Below, in pieces: positions 27,067 through 36,724 of a stretch of 64,000 bases of DNA; positions within the stretch are counted from its first letter, which is position 1, and the number at the start of each line of letters is the position of its first letter. Made by a program: the position numbers and the translations under genes. Below the pieces are notes generated by a model. That model was not told the origin of the DNA. It saw only the letters and a list, made by a program, of their open reading frames with translations, and searched no databases. Source of the stretch: Dermatophagoides farinae (taxonomy: Eukaryota; Arthropoda; Arachnida; Sarcoptiformes; Pyroglyphidae). Location: NCBI RefSeq assembly GCF_024713945.1, contig NC_134677.1, positions 620,001-684,000 of the forward strand. Reading direction: 5' to 3'.

Positions 27067-27419
27067 TTTGTCAAATGTTTAATTTTTTTTTTATTCAAAA
27101 ATCATAATAACCATGATGATGATGATGATGTTATATGAATGTCACATGTACAATCAAAATTGATTTTTTTTTATTAATTAAAATTATGATCATTATGGTA
27201 AAGCATATACATTGTTTATTTTCAAATAACAAAAAAAATGAAATGAAAAAATGTATCAATCAAACAAACTCTATATGCGGCTGAATGTTTTCTTGTTGAC
27301 ATATACACTCATCATACAATTGAATGATTAACTTTTTTTTGGATCAATTATGAGAAAAAAAAATGAAAAGTCAAATGATGATGATGATGATGATGGAAAT
27401 GGACATCAATATAATATAA
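27067..27419. other. Convergent gap between DCAF1 and ING3
   Basis: This 353-base gap holds the 3-prime ends of two convergent genes. It contains ATG triplet runs near 27113-27130 and 27376-27394 and A/T-rich sequence. Nothing else was recognised. Confidence 0.7.
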
Positions 27420-28966
27420 TCAATTGGCAATAGTATCTTTTCTGTATCGTTCTTTAACATCTTTTAAACATGTTGGACAGAACCAGCTACCATCCGGTGG
27501 TACTTTGATGCCAACACATTCATAATGGAACCATTGATATGGACACTGTAAATTTAAAAAAAAATGTAAGATTTATTCATATAATCAATGATAATAATGG
27601 ATGTTACCTCTTTGTTTTCACAGAAAATCATTTCACCATATGAAACGGAATCACAATAACAATATCGTGGTTCATTCATATTGTTGTAATCAGCATTGGC
27701 TGCATCGGATGATCCAGGATCTGAGCTATTATTGGATGCATCTAAATTATTATTATTGAATTGATTACTAGTACGATTTCGTTTAATACGTGATCTTTTC
27801 AATCGATCTATTGGTCCAGATTGATCACCCATACCACCACCACCACCACCATTACGTTCTTCATCATTCGAACGATTCGCATTGAATTGATAGAAATTGG
27901 ATAATCCTGTATTCGAATTGATTGCTTCATAGCTAGCTTTCAAGCTGGCAGTTTTTCTTCCAACAGTATTGGATTGTGATGTTTGCACAATAGCTTGTGA
28001 TGCAATTGCAGCAATGGCACTAGGTCCGGATAGATTTATTTTCGTATTGAAATTATTACCCGACGATTTATCCGATGATTTTGTCGTATTCCAATTGGAA
28101 AGACAATTATTATCAAAGGATGATTGTTGTGTTGTTGACACATTTGCCATTGTATTTCTATTCTGTTTTGCAACATTATATCCATTCAATGAACGTTGAT
28201 CATTCATCGTGGTTTTATCATTGTTATTATTATATTTTCCACATCCAGTATTTAATGTCATTAATGATGCATGTTTACGTTTCTCTCCACGGCTATAATT
28301 TGTCGATACGACATTATCCGATTCAGAGATACCTTTTTTTGTTAGAAAAATCAACAACATTAAATATTTATTATCGATGATAAATAGCAAAAAAAAAAAA
28401 TTTCAATTACGTTTCTCAAGTCTTTCGGTTATTCCGGCATTATCGGCTTCTAATTCAAGTTTGAATTTTTGTAGATCCATTTCTAATCGTCGATAATATT
28501 TATCAATAAGTTCACCAAGTTGGATGGCAATGGAAAATTTTTCAAATGAATATTCGATAATTTTTTCAAAATCCTAAACAAATATACATTAGTATAATAG
28601 TGTTAAAACAGAAAAAAAACATACCTGTCTCAGTTGCAAATATTCCTGTCGCTGAATGTCTTCCGGTAAATCGGCAGTACGTTGACTGAAAAAAAGTTGT
28701 TGCCGTTCTTCATGTTTATCTTTTTCATCTGGAAATCATCATATTTTTTACAAATTTATTTTATGAAAAAAAAATACAAACACTTACTGTTGACTAGAAG
28801 ATCCAATTCTCTCATTTCGGTAAATCTATCTCGTAATTCTTGAGGTAGATTTTCAATGACTAATAATAATGGATTTTTTTTCGTATGTAATTAGAAAAAA
28901 ATTTATTTATATCAAAAAAAAAATTAATCAAAACATACTTTCAAGATAATCTTCAAGGTAGAGCAT
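27420..28966 (-). CDS. ING3: Inhibitor of growth protein 3 (ING/PHD)
   Basis: ING3 is the histone-reader subunit of the NuA4/Tip60 acetyltransferase complex and binds H3K4me3. Six minus-strand exons, 28966-28939, 28859-28788, 28728-28625, 28573-28411, 28332-27608 and 27545-27420, join in phase to 405 residues; vertebrate ING3 is about 418. The start MLYLEDYLE and LPQELRDRFTEMRELD form the ING coiled domain, ending in KFKLELEADNAGITERLEK. The ING3-specific middle motif is RKTASLKASYEAINS. The C-terminal PHD (about residues 346-390) has all zinc ligands in CYCDSVSYGEMIFCENKECP, WFHYECVG and SWFCPTC. The Met and Trp expected to line the methyl-lysine cage are present. A Gly/Asn/Ser-rich linker lies between the two domains. 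Confidence 0.96.
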
Positions 28967-29872
28967 TTTTTTTTGTAAATTGAATTTGAAAAAAACAATG
29001 AGTGCTTTAGTTACAAACGAATATACTGGAGGGCGTTGTGGTAAGTTTTTTTTTTAATGAGCAGCACTGTCGCAAAAAAAAATTATACCAAACAAATTCA
29101 ATTTAGCAAATTTTCCAACGATTATTCGTTGGAACAATTGGAAAAAAATTATAAAATGAATGTCGAAAAATGAATATTTTTAATTTTAATTTTTTTTTTA
29201 ATTTTAAAATTAAAATAATTTCTCTTGATTAGAATGAAAATTGGAATGAAAAAAATGAATTTGAGGTAAATCGAAATTTGATTAACAAAAAAAAAAAAAC
29301 AGAAAAAATCAAAACACGCTGTTATGTCAGTGTGTGTGTGTGAGCAAGCCGAGCTCAGTGTGTTTATTATGATTGAAACACCCTCAAAACTGAGAAGTAA
29401 AGAAGCATAGAAAATAGTTACAAAAAAAAATGGGAGAAAATTTGTACAGCCAAAGTAACAATGTTGGAAGCATAGAAATGAACCATACTCTATACGCTAT
29501 AACAAAAATCAGGTGGTGAACGACTTATCCGATAGTATCCCGATTTTTTTTTGATTGTTTCATTAAACGATTGTTTTATTGATTTCCGGAATAAATCCGG
29601 AAATTAAAAAAATTATTATAAGATAAAATAAAAAATACAAATTCAAATTAAAAGCCACAAATTGATAAAACGGACGAATTTTCGATATTATAAAATGAAG
29701 ATATGAATAAATCAACGAATCTCAATAAACAAAAAACTTTTATTTATCAAAATTATAAGTATGAAGATCAATATATAACAATGAAACAAAAATGAATCAT
29801 ATTGAATAGAAACAATATGACGATTCCATATCCAAATTTTGTGATGAAGTAACAAGATTGACATATGGTCGA
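28967..29872. other. Intergenic region between ING3 and an orphan gene
   Basis: About 0.9 kb of sequence less repetitive than the deserts. It holds the ING3 upstream region and the 3-prime side of the minus-strand orphan gene. Two compact inverted repeats are visible (near 29122-29143 and 29582-29604) plus a TG run near 29330. A 29-codon open frame at 29430-29518 has no recognised relatives and is not called. Confidence 0.6.
29739..29744 (-). terminator. Poly(A) signal for the orphan gene
   Basis: On the minus strand this reads AATAAA, about 130 bases beyond the orphan stop codon. The position fits a polyadenylation signal and supports transcription of the gene. Confidence 0.5.
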
Positions 29873-30997
29873 TCATTCGGTGGATTCATATTCCTCAGGT
29901 TGGATGCAGTTGGGATTCATCATAGCAAATTTATCTTGCAAGTATGATGAATTAGACATCCGATCAATATAATCCTTGAGATTATTACTAGCCGATGGGA
30001 TAGATCTAATCAAGCCGGGAAAAGTGTTTCGAATGAGCGCTCTACTAAAATTAAAAAAAAGTCGGCCTTCAATCATCTTTTTCACCCAAAATTCAAAGGT
30101 GGAATATTCCGAGTCTGACAAAGAATTTTTCACCTCAATCAAAAATTCGATTGGATCGCCTTCAAATTGTTCTTCTTCAAATGATTCTTCTTCAAATGGT
30201 TCTTCTTCGTCGAGATAAATCATATCTACATCGTCGTAATTTTCGGATTCATCATCATCATCATCCGAATGAATGGATTGTTCATCCGAAGAAATTGATT
30301 GTTCATCCAAAGGAATGGATTGTTCATCCAAAGAAGCGTACGAGTGTTCCAAAGAAATAGGTGGTTCGATTTCATTCAACATTTGAATGTCCCGAGAGCG
30401 TGTTGATTGATCCACCATCGGATAATTCCGGGAAGTGCCTTGAATCTGTGATAAATCGGATGATTCATTCTGAGGAATACTGTCGTCGACATATAAATTC
30501 GCATGATCAGCAACGATATGTCGATATAATGGCATGTAATCGCGAAATTCATTGCTGCAGCAATATGCCGAAGAGATTTCGCCTCTTTGGATGGCATGCA
30601 ATGATTTCACAATGTAATTATTCTCGTCAAGTTTTCTTCTTGATTTTGACTAAGTAAAAAAAATTATAAGCAGTGACATATGATTAAAACTTGAAGCATT
30701 TACCTCTGAAAAATCCGCAGCAAGTTCATTCGCACGATCAAATTTGGATCTTAACGATTCTTTGATCAGTGACGGAATTTCTGGTGAGTTTATCAAAGCT
30801 TCCACCTTTTTTTGCACGGCCTTGAACTTGTCGTGTTCCGTTGCGTAAGACGTTCCATACATCTCCACAAATTTTACAAGTTTATCGACATATTCTTTGT
30901 AGTCCCGGATGAAATGCAAATCGTATCCTGCGTCGATCGATGCGAACAAATGCAATAAATGGCGTCGCAACCAATGGATTTGGTTTTTCTTGGTCAT
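29873..30997 (-). CDS. Unrecognised acidic repeat-bearing protein (two exons)
   Basis: I do not recognise this family. Two minus-strand exons, 30997-30704 and 30649-29873, join in phase 0 across a 54-base intron with GGTAAAT donor and TTACTTAG acceptor, giving 356 residues. The N-terminal third is helical and basic (IHWLRRHLLHLFASIDAGY). The middle holds a degenerate 7-residue repeat with core DEQSI (three copies), then an Asp/Glu block and Glu-Phe repeats such as EEESFEEEQFEGD. The C-terminal part looks folded (FEFWVKKMIEGRLFFNFS). No signal peptide, membrane segment or zinc motif is seen. Codon choice appears somewhat less A/T-biased than in its neighbours (many cgatcg, gcg and tcg codons). 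It could be a lineage-specific gene, a fast-evolving family member or a domesticated element gene. Confidence 0.75.
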
Positions 30998-32230
30998 CTT
31001 TGAAAAATGGAAAAAAATAGAAAAAATAGAAATAATTAAGAAATTATGAGTTATGAAAATTTAAGTTATGGCTGCGAAATTTGGTTGATTCAAAATTTAA
31101 TAAAATGTGGATGATAATGATGGTGGTGAATAATAATGACCAGCAAGCAAAAATGATATCGAGTGCTTGTTTGGCATGGAATTTTATATGATTTTGTGGA
31201 CCATACAACTGCCAACCGGTTGACCATGACACTTGTTGATAACCAGCTATCTGCCAGTAAATCCAAGCGTATTATAAAAATTACTTTGGTCCAGTAGTAA
31301 TATAATATACAACGACAAAATCATATATATGAATTGTAAAATAGAATACTACTTAAATATAGTAGAAAAATTAATCCGATTAAATAGAATGTTGACGAGT
31401 ATAAACAAAACTTCGGCAACAACGCTACAATGTTTTTTTTTGACAATCTAGTGTCCAGGTGATCATTTCGATATTCATATGATAATCTTCACAAGAACAA
31501 TTCACACAGAACAAGCACACACCAATTTCATTACACTATTGTAAACGAATTTACAACCACCTAAAGGTAAACTAACCATATAATTATAAATTGTTTTTAT
31601 CTTCTTTTCGTTTTTAAATTTCAAATAAATATATCTTTTTACAGATATATGATCATTAATATAAAAAAATAAAATAAAGCAAAAGCATAGATTGCAAGTT
31701 CGTTGATTTATTTTTGAAGTACAAATCGAAAAAAGTCTCGCAATGCAACATCATCACCAGAATTGATAGCGGCATTGCCATTTTTTTTTTTTTTTTTTGC
31801 ATGTGCTTTTTCATCGTAAAAAAGCTGACATTACCGTGGTCGATAATCGAGAGTGTTAAAAAAATTATTATATAGTCACAATTGAAAAATGAAAAATTAT
31901 GTTCACTAGTAGAAGCATGTATTATAATGCAAAGAATGTACACAGTTGAAACATTAGCCGACCACATACATTATTGTGACTATCCTAGCTTAAACTGCCG
32001 TATAAAATAACATAATGATAACTCGATTCTGCTGTTGCTGCTGCTGCTGCCATCTATAGAATCGATAGTCGATATTGATACCGTGTCAATCAACTCAACA
32101 AACACACACAAATGGGAATTTACTTATTGTTGATCGATCTGGATCTGAATAAAAAATCCATTCACATTCATTCATTCATTCATTGATTATCATCCATTTT
32201 TTTTTATTTACGATACGATTCATCATCATT
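30998..32230. other. Divergent intergenic region between the orphan gene and BRPF
   Basis: About 1.2 kb. Minus-strand open frames near 31044-31232 and 31656-31967 show no family resemblance and no splice support, so they are not called. On the BRPF side there is a GCCATCTAT word at 32049-32057, followed by ATCGATAG-like sequence near 32060-32080 resembling the fly DRE. A GCT run lies at 32033-32050. Confidence 0.6.
32049..32057 (+). promoter_or_regulatory. GCCATCTAT promoter-like word upstream of BRPF
   Basis: Lies about 174 bases before the BRPF start codon, close to the spacing of the same word before NBAS. ATCGATAG follows within a few bases. A regulatory role is inferred from recurrence and position. 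Confidence 0.4.
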
Positions 32231-34536
32231 ATGCCATCGACGAATATATCACTTTATCTGGAAAGTATACGTTCATCAAAAGCTCCATATTATTGTCCAT
32301 TTCAGAATTGTGGTAAAAGTTTTCGAAAAATTGATGCCATAAAAATGCATCTGAATAATATTGATCATGCAGAAATTTCACCAACATTTTCATCGACCGG
32401 TCGACGAATAATGCCAACAACAGCAGCAGCGATGAATACGAATGAAAAACGATCTACGACGACAAGAGATTTGAAAAATAATGACCATGAGAAAAGGATT
32501 CGAATGATTCAATTTAAATATAAATGTCAATTGGTAACAATACCAGCTGAAACTAATATGAAAATGAGATTTATATCGATGCCTAAAGTTGATAATGCTG
32601 ATACTAATAATTCGGCAGCAGTTGATGAGAAAAAGCCCAAGAATCGTAAATCGAAAAATAAATCAATAAGCAAAGCTTCGGCAACAACAACAACGACGAC
32701 GACGATAACAAATCTAAAACTACCTGAACCATCATATCGATTGTTGAATTCAGCTGATAATGATTATAAAGAGCCATCTGATTCATTGGCTGCTTATTAT
32801 CGATTTCTAGATGATTCTATCGAAGAAGAAGACCAAATGAAAGTCGAATATGATATGGATGAAGAGGACGCAGTTTGGTTAGAAATGATCAATAAAAAAC
32901 GACGTGAAGATCGTCTACTCGATGTAAATGTTGAAACATTTGAATTGATAATGGATCGATTTGAGAAGGAATCATTTTTTCAAAGTCAAAATTGTGGTGC
33001 CGATATTAGTTCAGCCATAGATGAGGATGCCGTCTGTTCAATATGTTTTGATGGTGAATGTCATAATTCGAATGCTATACTATTTTGTGATATGTGTAAC
33101 ATTGCTGTCCATCAAGAATGTTATGGTGTACCATATATACCGGAAGGTTTATGGCTATGTCGACGTTGTCTTCGGTCACCATCGACAGCTGTTGATTGTG
33201 TTCTATGCCCGAATAAAGGTGGTGCATTCAAACATACCGATGATAATCGTTGGGCACATGTTATATGTGCACTTTGGATTCCTGAAGTTGGATTCGCTAA
33301 TAACGTATTTCTTGAGCCAGTCGACAGTATTAATGCTATACCAGCGGCACGTTGGAAATTATTTTGTTCAATTTGTCATCAAAGAAATGTTGGTGCCTGT
33401 ATTCAATGTTATAAAAGTAATTGTTATGTTGCTTTTCATGTTACCTGTGCGGTACAAGCCGGTCTTTATATGAAAATCATTCCGGTCAATGAAATAACAC
33501 GTCAAGGAAATGCTGTTGTCACGATCAAAAAATTTGCCTATTGCCTTAATCATGCACCAGTTACAAAGAATGGCTGTTCCAATGGTCTTTATCTAAGCGG
33601 TGATGAAGATAGCCGTAGTGAACCAATCAATAACAAAAATAATAAAAAAAGTAAATCAAAAAATTCTCGTAAAATAATTAATGATAAACGTACGTCCACA
33701 TCTATAATATCGATTCCAACCATACCGAATGAACGTTTATCGAAAATATCTGAATTGGTTTCATTTCCACGAAGAAATGAATTTATGCAACGATTATATG
33801 CATATTGGAAATTGAAACGACAATCACGTAATGGAATGTCATTATTACGACGATTACAATATACAAATTCTACAATGAGAATCGATATGAATAAAGAAAA
33901 ATCATCAAAACGTGATTATATAAAAATGAAAAATCAATATAAAAAATTATTACAACTAAGACGTGATTTAGAACGTTCACGTTTATTATTGGAATTGGTA
34001 AGAAAACGTGAACGAATCAAATGGAAAATTATACGTGAAACACGATCATTTTATACTTATAAATTGATTCCATATAAAATGTTTCTAATTCATCTGTTGG
34101 ATAAAGTTGTCGAAAAAGATATGAATCAATTCTTCATTGAACCGGTCAATGTGGAAGAAGTTCCTGATTATCGTGATTTTATTAAAAATCCAATGGATTT
34201 GGGTACAATGCGTAAAAAAGTCGATGAAAATCAATATATATCGTTTGATCAATTTGAAAATGATTTAAATTTAATTATCGATAATTGTACATTCTATAAT
34301 GAAAAAGATACTATATGGCATAAAGCAGCTTTAAAATTGAAGATACATATCGATAATATTATCGAAGAGAATCGTAAATATTTATCCAACTATGATACGA
34401 ATACTGGATTACATTCATCGTCTGATAATCAAGAGGTGAGCCACATATATTAATTTAAATGAAATGAAATTTTAATTTTTTTTTTTGTATTTGATCTATT
34501 TACAAGATTTTGTTCGCTGGTGATGCTGAATCATGA
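32231..34536 (+). CDS. BRPF1: BRPF/peregrin-type bromodomain-PHD protein, short form
   Basis: Scaffold of the MOZ/MORF-type histone H3 acetyltransferase complex (fly Br140). One large exon, 32231-34435, is followed by a ten-codon last exon, 34507-34536, giving 744 residues. In order: an N-terminal C2H2 finger (YYCPFQNCGKSF, about residues 18-43), an EPC-like segment (VEYDMDEEDAVWLEMINKKR), PHD1 (AVCSICFDGECHNSNAILFC, from about 266), a zinc knuckle (VDCVLCPNKGGAFKHTDDNR), an extended PHD2, and a bromodomain at about residues 616-715 (EVPDYRDFIKNPMDLGTM). The C-terminal PWWP domain of animal BRPFs is missing. The ATG at 32231 starts the conserved N-terminus. The last codons, TCA TGA, are shared palindromically with MPHOSPH6 on the other strand. 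BRPF1 versus BRPF3 cannot be separated; a single Br140-like gene is likely. Confidence 0.95.
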
Positions 34537-34947
34537 TGAATGTCTTTTCTTTTTTCTTCTCGTCAAAACATTGGTCATCTCATCATCGGATACATCGGCT
34601 TCATCTTTGGCTGTCTTTTTTGTTTCCATGGTCGATTCATTGCCATCATCATTTTCATGTTGACTATGTTTTATACGCATCAATTGTTCAATTTCAGGAT
34701 TCATACCTTTAAATGACATACGACCGTATTTAAGATTTTCACAAAAAATAAAACTATTTGTTGCCAGAAATTTATCACCTTCTTTTTGACATAATTCCAA
34801 TAGTTCTTGTTGTCTTGATGATGATTGTTGTTGTTCATGACGACGTTGTTGTTCAGCTTTCTCGGCATTCTCATAATTTTCTTTACTCCTTTGCATGAAT
34901 TTCATTTGGAGTAAATTTTTCGATAATCCAGAGCTATTTCGTTTCAT
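34531..34947 (-). CDS. MPHOSPH6: M-phase phosphoprotein 6 (exosome cofactor)
   Basis: MPHOSPH6 is a small nucleolar protein that docks the MTR4 helicase on the nuclear RNA exosome and helps 5.8S rRNA 3-prime maturation. A single exon encodes 138 residues (about 160 in human). The conserved blocks are all present: LSKNLLQMKFMQRSKE at the N-terminus, SFIFCENLKYGRMSFKGMNPEIEQLM in the middle (positions about 63-90), and an acidic VSDDEM motif near the end. The tail is basic (RRKKKRHSS). Its stop overlaps the last six bases of BRPF in a TCATGA palindrome. A CACGTG box lies 79 bases upstream of the start codon. Confidence 0.93.
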   Translation of the reverse strand: MKRNSSGLSKNLLQMKFMQRSKENYENAEKAEQQRRHEQQQSSSRQQELLELCQKEGDKFLATNSFIFCENLKYGRMSFKGMNPEIEQLMRIKHSQHENDDGNESTMETKKTAKDEADVSDDEMTNVLTRRKKKRHSS

Positions 34948-35025
34948 TTTTTTTAAATTTAATGTTTATTTGTTTCAATTATTGATTATTATCATCTATC
35001 AGATTTTTTTTTGGAAAGAAAATCT

Positions 35026-35031
35026 CACGTG
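35026..35031. promoter_or_regulatory. CACGTG E-box upstream of MPHOSPH6
   Basis: Palindromic CACGTG within TCTCACGTG, 79 bases from the MPHOSPH6 start. The same TCTCACGTG lies 84 bases upstream of RPC2. Myc/Max-type factors bind CACGTG at ribosome-biogenesis genes in animals; use here is inferred. Confidence 0.5.
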
Positions 35032-35181
35032 CACTTGGCTATTTGAACCTGGCGAACGGTAATGGGTAAAAATAGAAAATTTAAATTTGAAAAAATTTTT
35101 TATTTTCAAAAAATTAAAGTGAAAAACAAATTAACATCAGTGTGGAGGATTCTGTTAACACCATACTACTACTAGTCTCAT

Positions 35182-36493
35182 TTAAATATTATCAGGATCG
35201 GAATCATTTTCATTGACAATTGTAATCAATTCTTTTAATTCGTTGTGTTTTTTCAAATCTTCAGGTAATTTATTTAGCTTGCTAATAATGATGGCAATAA
35301 AATTATCCAATGTTTTAATCTCATCCAATGATCTTCGATGATTCTCTTCCAATACGGCACGATTACGAGCAAATTTTTCTTTCAATTTTTCCAATGTTTC
35401 TTCTTTCAGTCGCAATTTTTCGGACAATTCAGTATTTTCTAATTTTAAATTGATCTGTTCCAAAGACATACCATTGTTGATCAGTAAATTTTTCAATTCA
35501 GCTATCTCAGTTTTTAAACATTGAATATTCTCTTTTTGTTGGTCGGAAATTTTCAATTTTGAATCTAATTTGTTATTGTTATTATTATCATTATTATTGA
35601 CAATATCACTATGTTGTTTTGGCAATGATTTGAGAAATTTTTCGGCAATTTCCAATTTCTTATCAAAAGATTCATTATTGATTGAACATTTTCGAAAATC
35701 TTCAATCAATAATGATAAATCATTATCATTGGAACATTGGATGAATGTATCATGAATACAATTGAGAAATTTATCCATTTGTTGGCCATATTTTTCATTT
35801 TGTGCTCTGAAAACAAAAAAAATTGATTTAAAAAACAAACAATCAAAATATTCATGTTTGCGTTTCACTTACAATGTTGTCTTGTATTTATCATTCAAAT
35901 GTTTGGACCAAACGACTACTTCTTCGAATTTTTTTTTCTCTTCTATCCATTCACGTTTTTCATTGAAAGCACGTTCTTCCAAATCTTTGAATACAGTATT
36001 TTCGGATGTTACAAAATCCAGTGTTTCTCGTAATTCTTTGTTTTCATTTTCCAATTCTTTAATACGAGAATCTATCAACAAAAAAAAACAAACAAACAAT
36101 CATAAAATTATCATCACGATGAGGAAGAATTTAGAAAAACAAACCTTGTTTATTGTCTTTATTAAAAATGGCCAAAAATTCTTTATGTCTAGTTTCAAGT
36201 GTTTTCATATTATCAACAATTTGTGCCATTTCAGTATTTAATGATTTATTTATCATTTTTTCTTGTTCCAATTCTTGTCGTAATTCATCATCGGTTTTTG
36301 TATCATTATGATGATGATGAGGATTATTGGAATGATGGCCACCTGTTTGTTTTGATGATTTGATTTGTAATTCACGATATGATTGCCATAAACGTCCATG
36401 TTGTAGTTGTAAATGTTGTAAATCACAAAAATATTTTTGTATATACATCCCATAAACATTCATTTGTTCATTATTTTCTTGTTTATTATCCAT
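35182..36493 (-). CDS. Coiled-coil protein of unknown family
   Basis: Three minus-strand exons, 36493-36145, 36071-35873 and 35806-35182, join in phase to 390 residues. The start is the ATG at 36493 (MDNKQENNEQMNVYGMYIQK). Most of the chain is predicted coiled coil with heptad-like Leu/Ile/Glu/Lys patterns, for example ELRQELEQEKMINKSLNTEM, SRIKELENENKELRETLDFV and EKLRLKEETLEKLKEKFARN. The C-terminal part (IKTLDNFIAIIISKLNKLPEDL) is the least repetitive. There is a His-rich stretch near residue 60 and an Asn run near 270. No motor, zinc or membrane motif is visible. It may be a centrosomal, cytoskeletal or kinetochore coiled-coil protein, but I cannot name the family. It is transcribed divergently from E(z), with 231 bases between start codons. 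Confidence 0.82.
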
Positions 36494-36724
36494 TTTTTTC
36501 AATAAAAATCATTAGAAATTAAAAATTGGATGGAATGTTTTTGTGTGTTGTCTTGTGTTGTTGAAATTATGATCAGACAAAACGCGCGGTCATCGACTCA
36601 ATTGAATCATGTTTATATGTTGAAAGTAGTATCCATTGTGTGTTTCAAATTCTGATTGTTCGTTGGTTTTTGTTTTGTTTTGTTAAAGAAACAAAAAAAA
36701 AACCAACGAAATTATAGAAAAAAA
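36494..36724. promoter_or_regulatory. Bidirectional promoter and E(z) 5-prime leader
   Basis: A 231-base interval between divergent start codons. It includes a CpG cluster (AACGCGCGGTC near 36580) and a long hairpin at 36659-36710. Both genes must be driven from here unless an upstream leader exon exists. Confidence 0.6.
36659..36710 (+). repeat. 22-bp stem hairpin in the E(z) leader
   Basis: The arms 36659-36680 and 36689-36710 are reverse complements over 22 bases with one mismatch, around an 8-base loop (TGTTAAAG). Each outer arm end is TTCGTTGG or CCAACGAA and the inner parts are T/A-rich. The hairpin ends 14 bases before the E(z) start codon. Confidence 0.85.

Noticed and set aside
29430-29518. 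29-codon frame MGENLYSQSNNVGSIEMNHT...
   Set aside because: Sequence is complex but too short to support without conservation or splice evidence.
31044-31967. Minus-strand open frames of 62 and 103 codons upstream of BRPF
   Set aside because: No recognised domain and no splice support; one frame contains a homopolymer-coded lysine run, and composition matches non-coding DNA.
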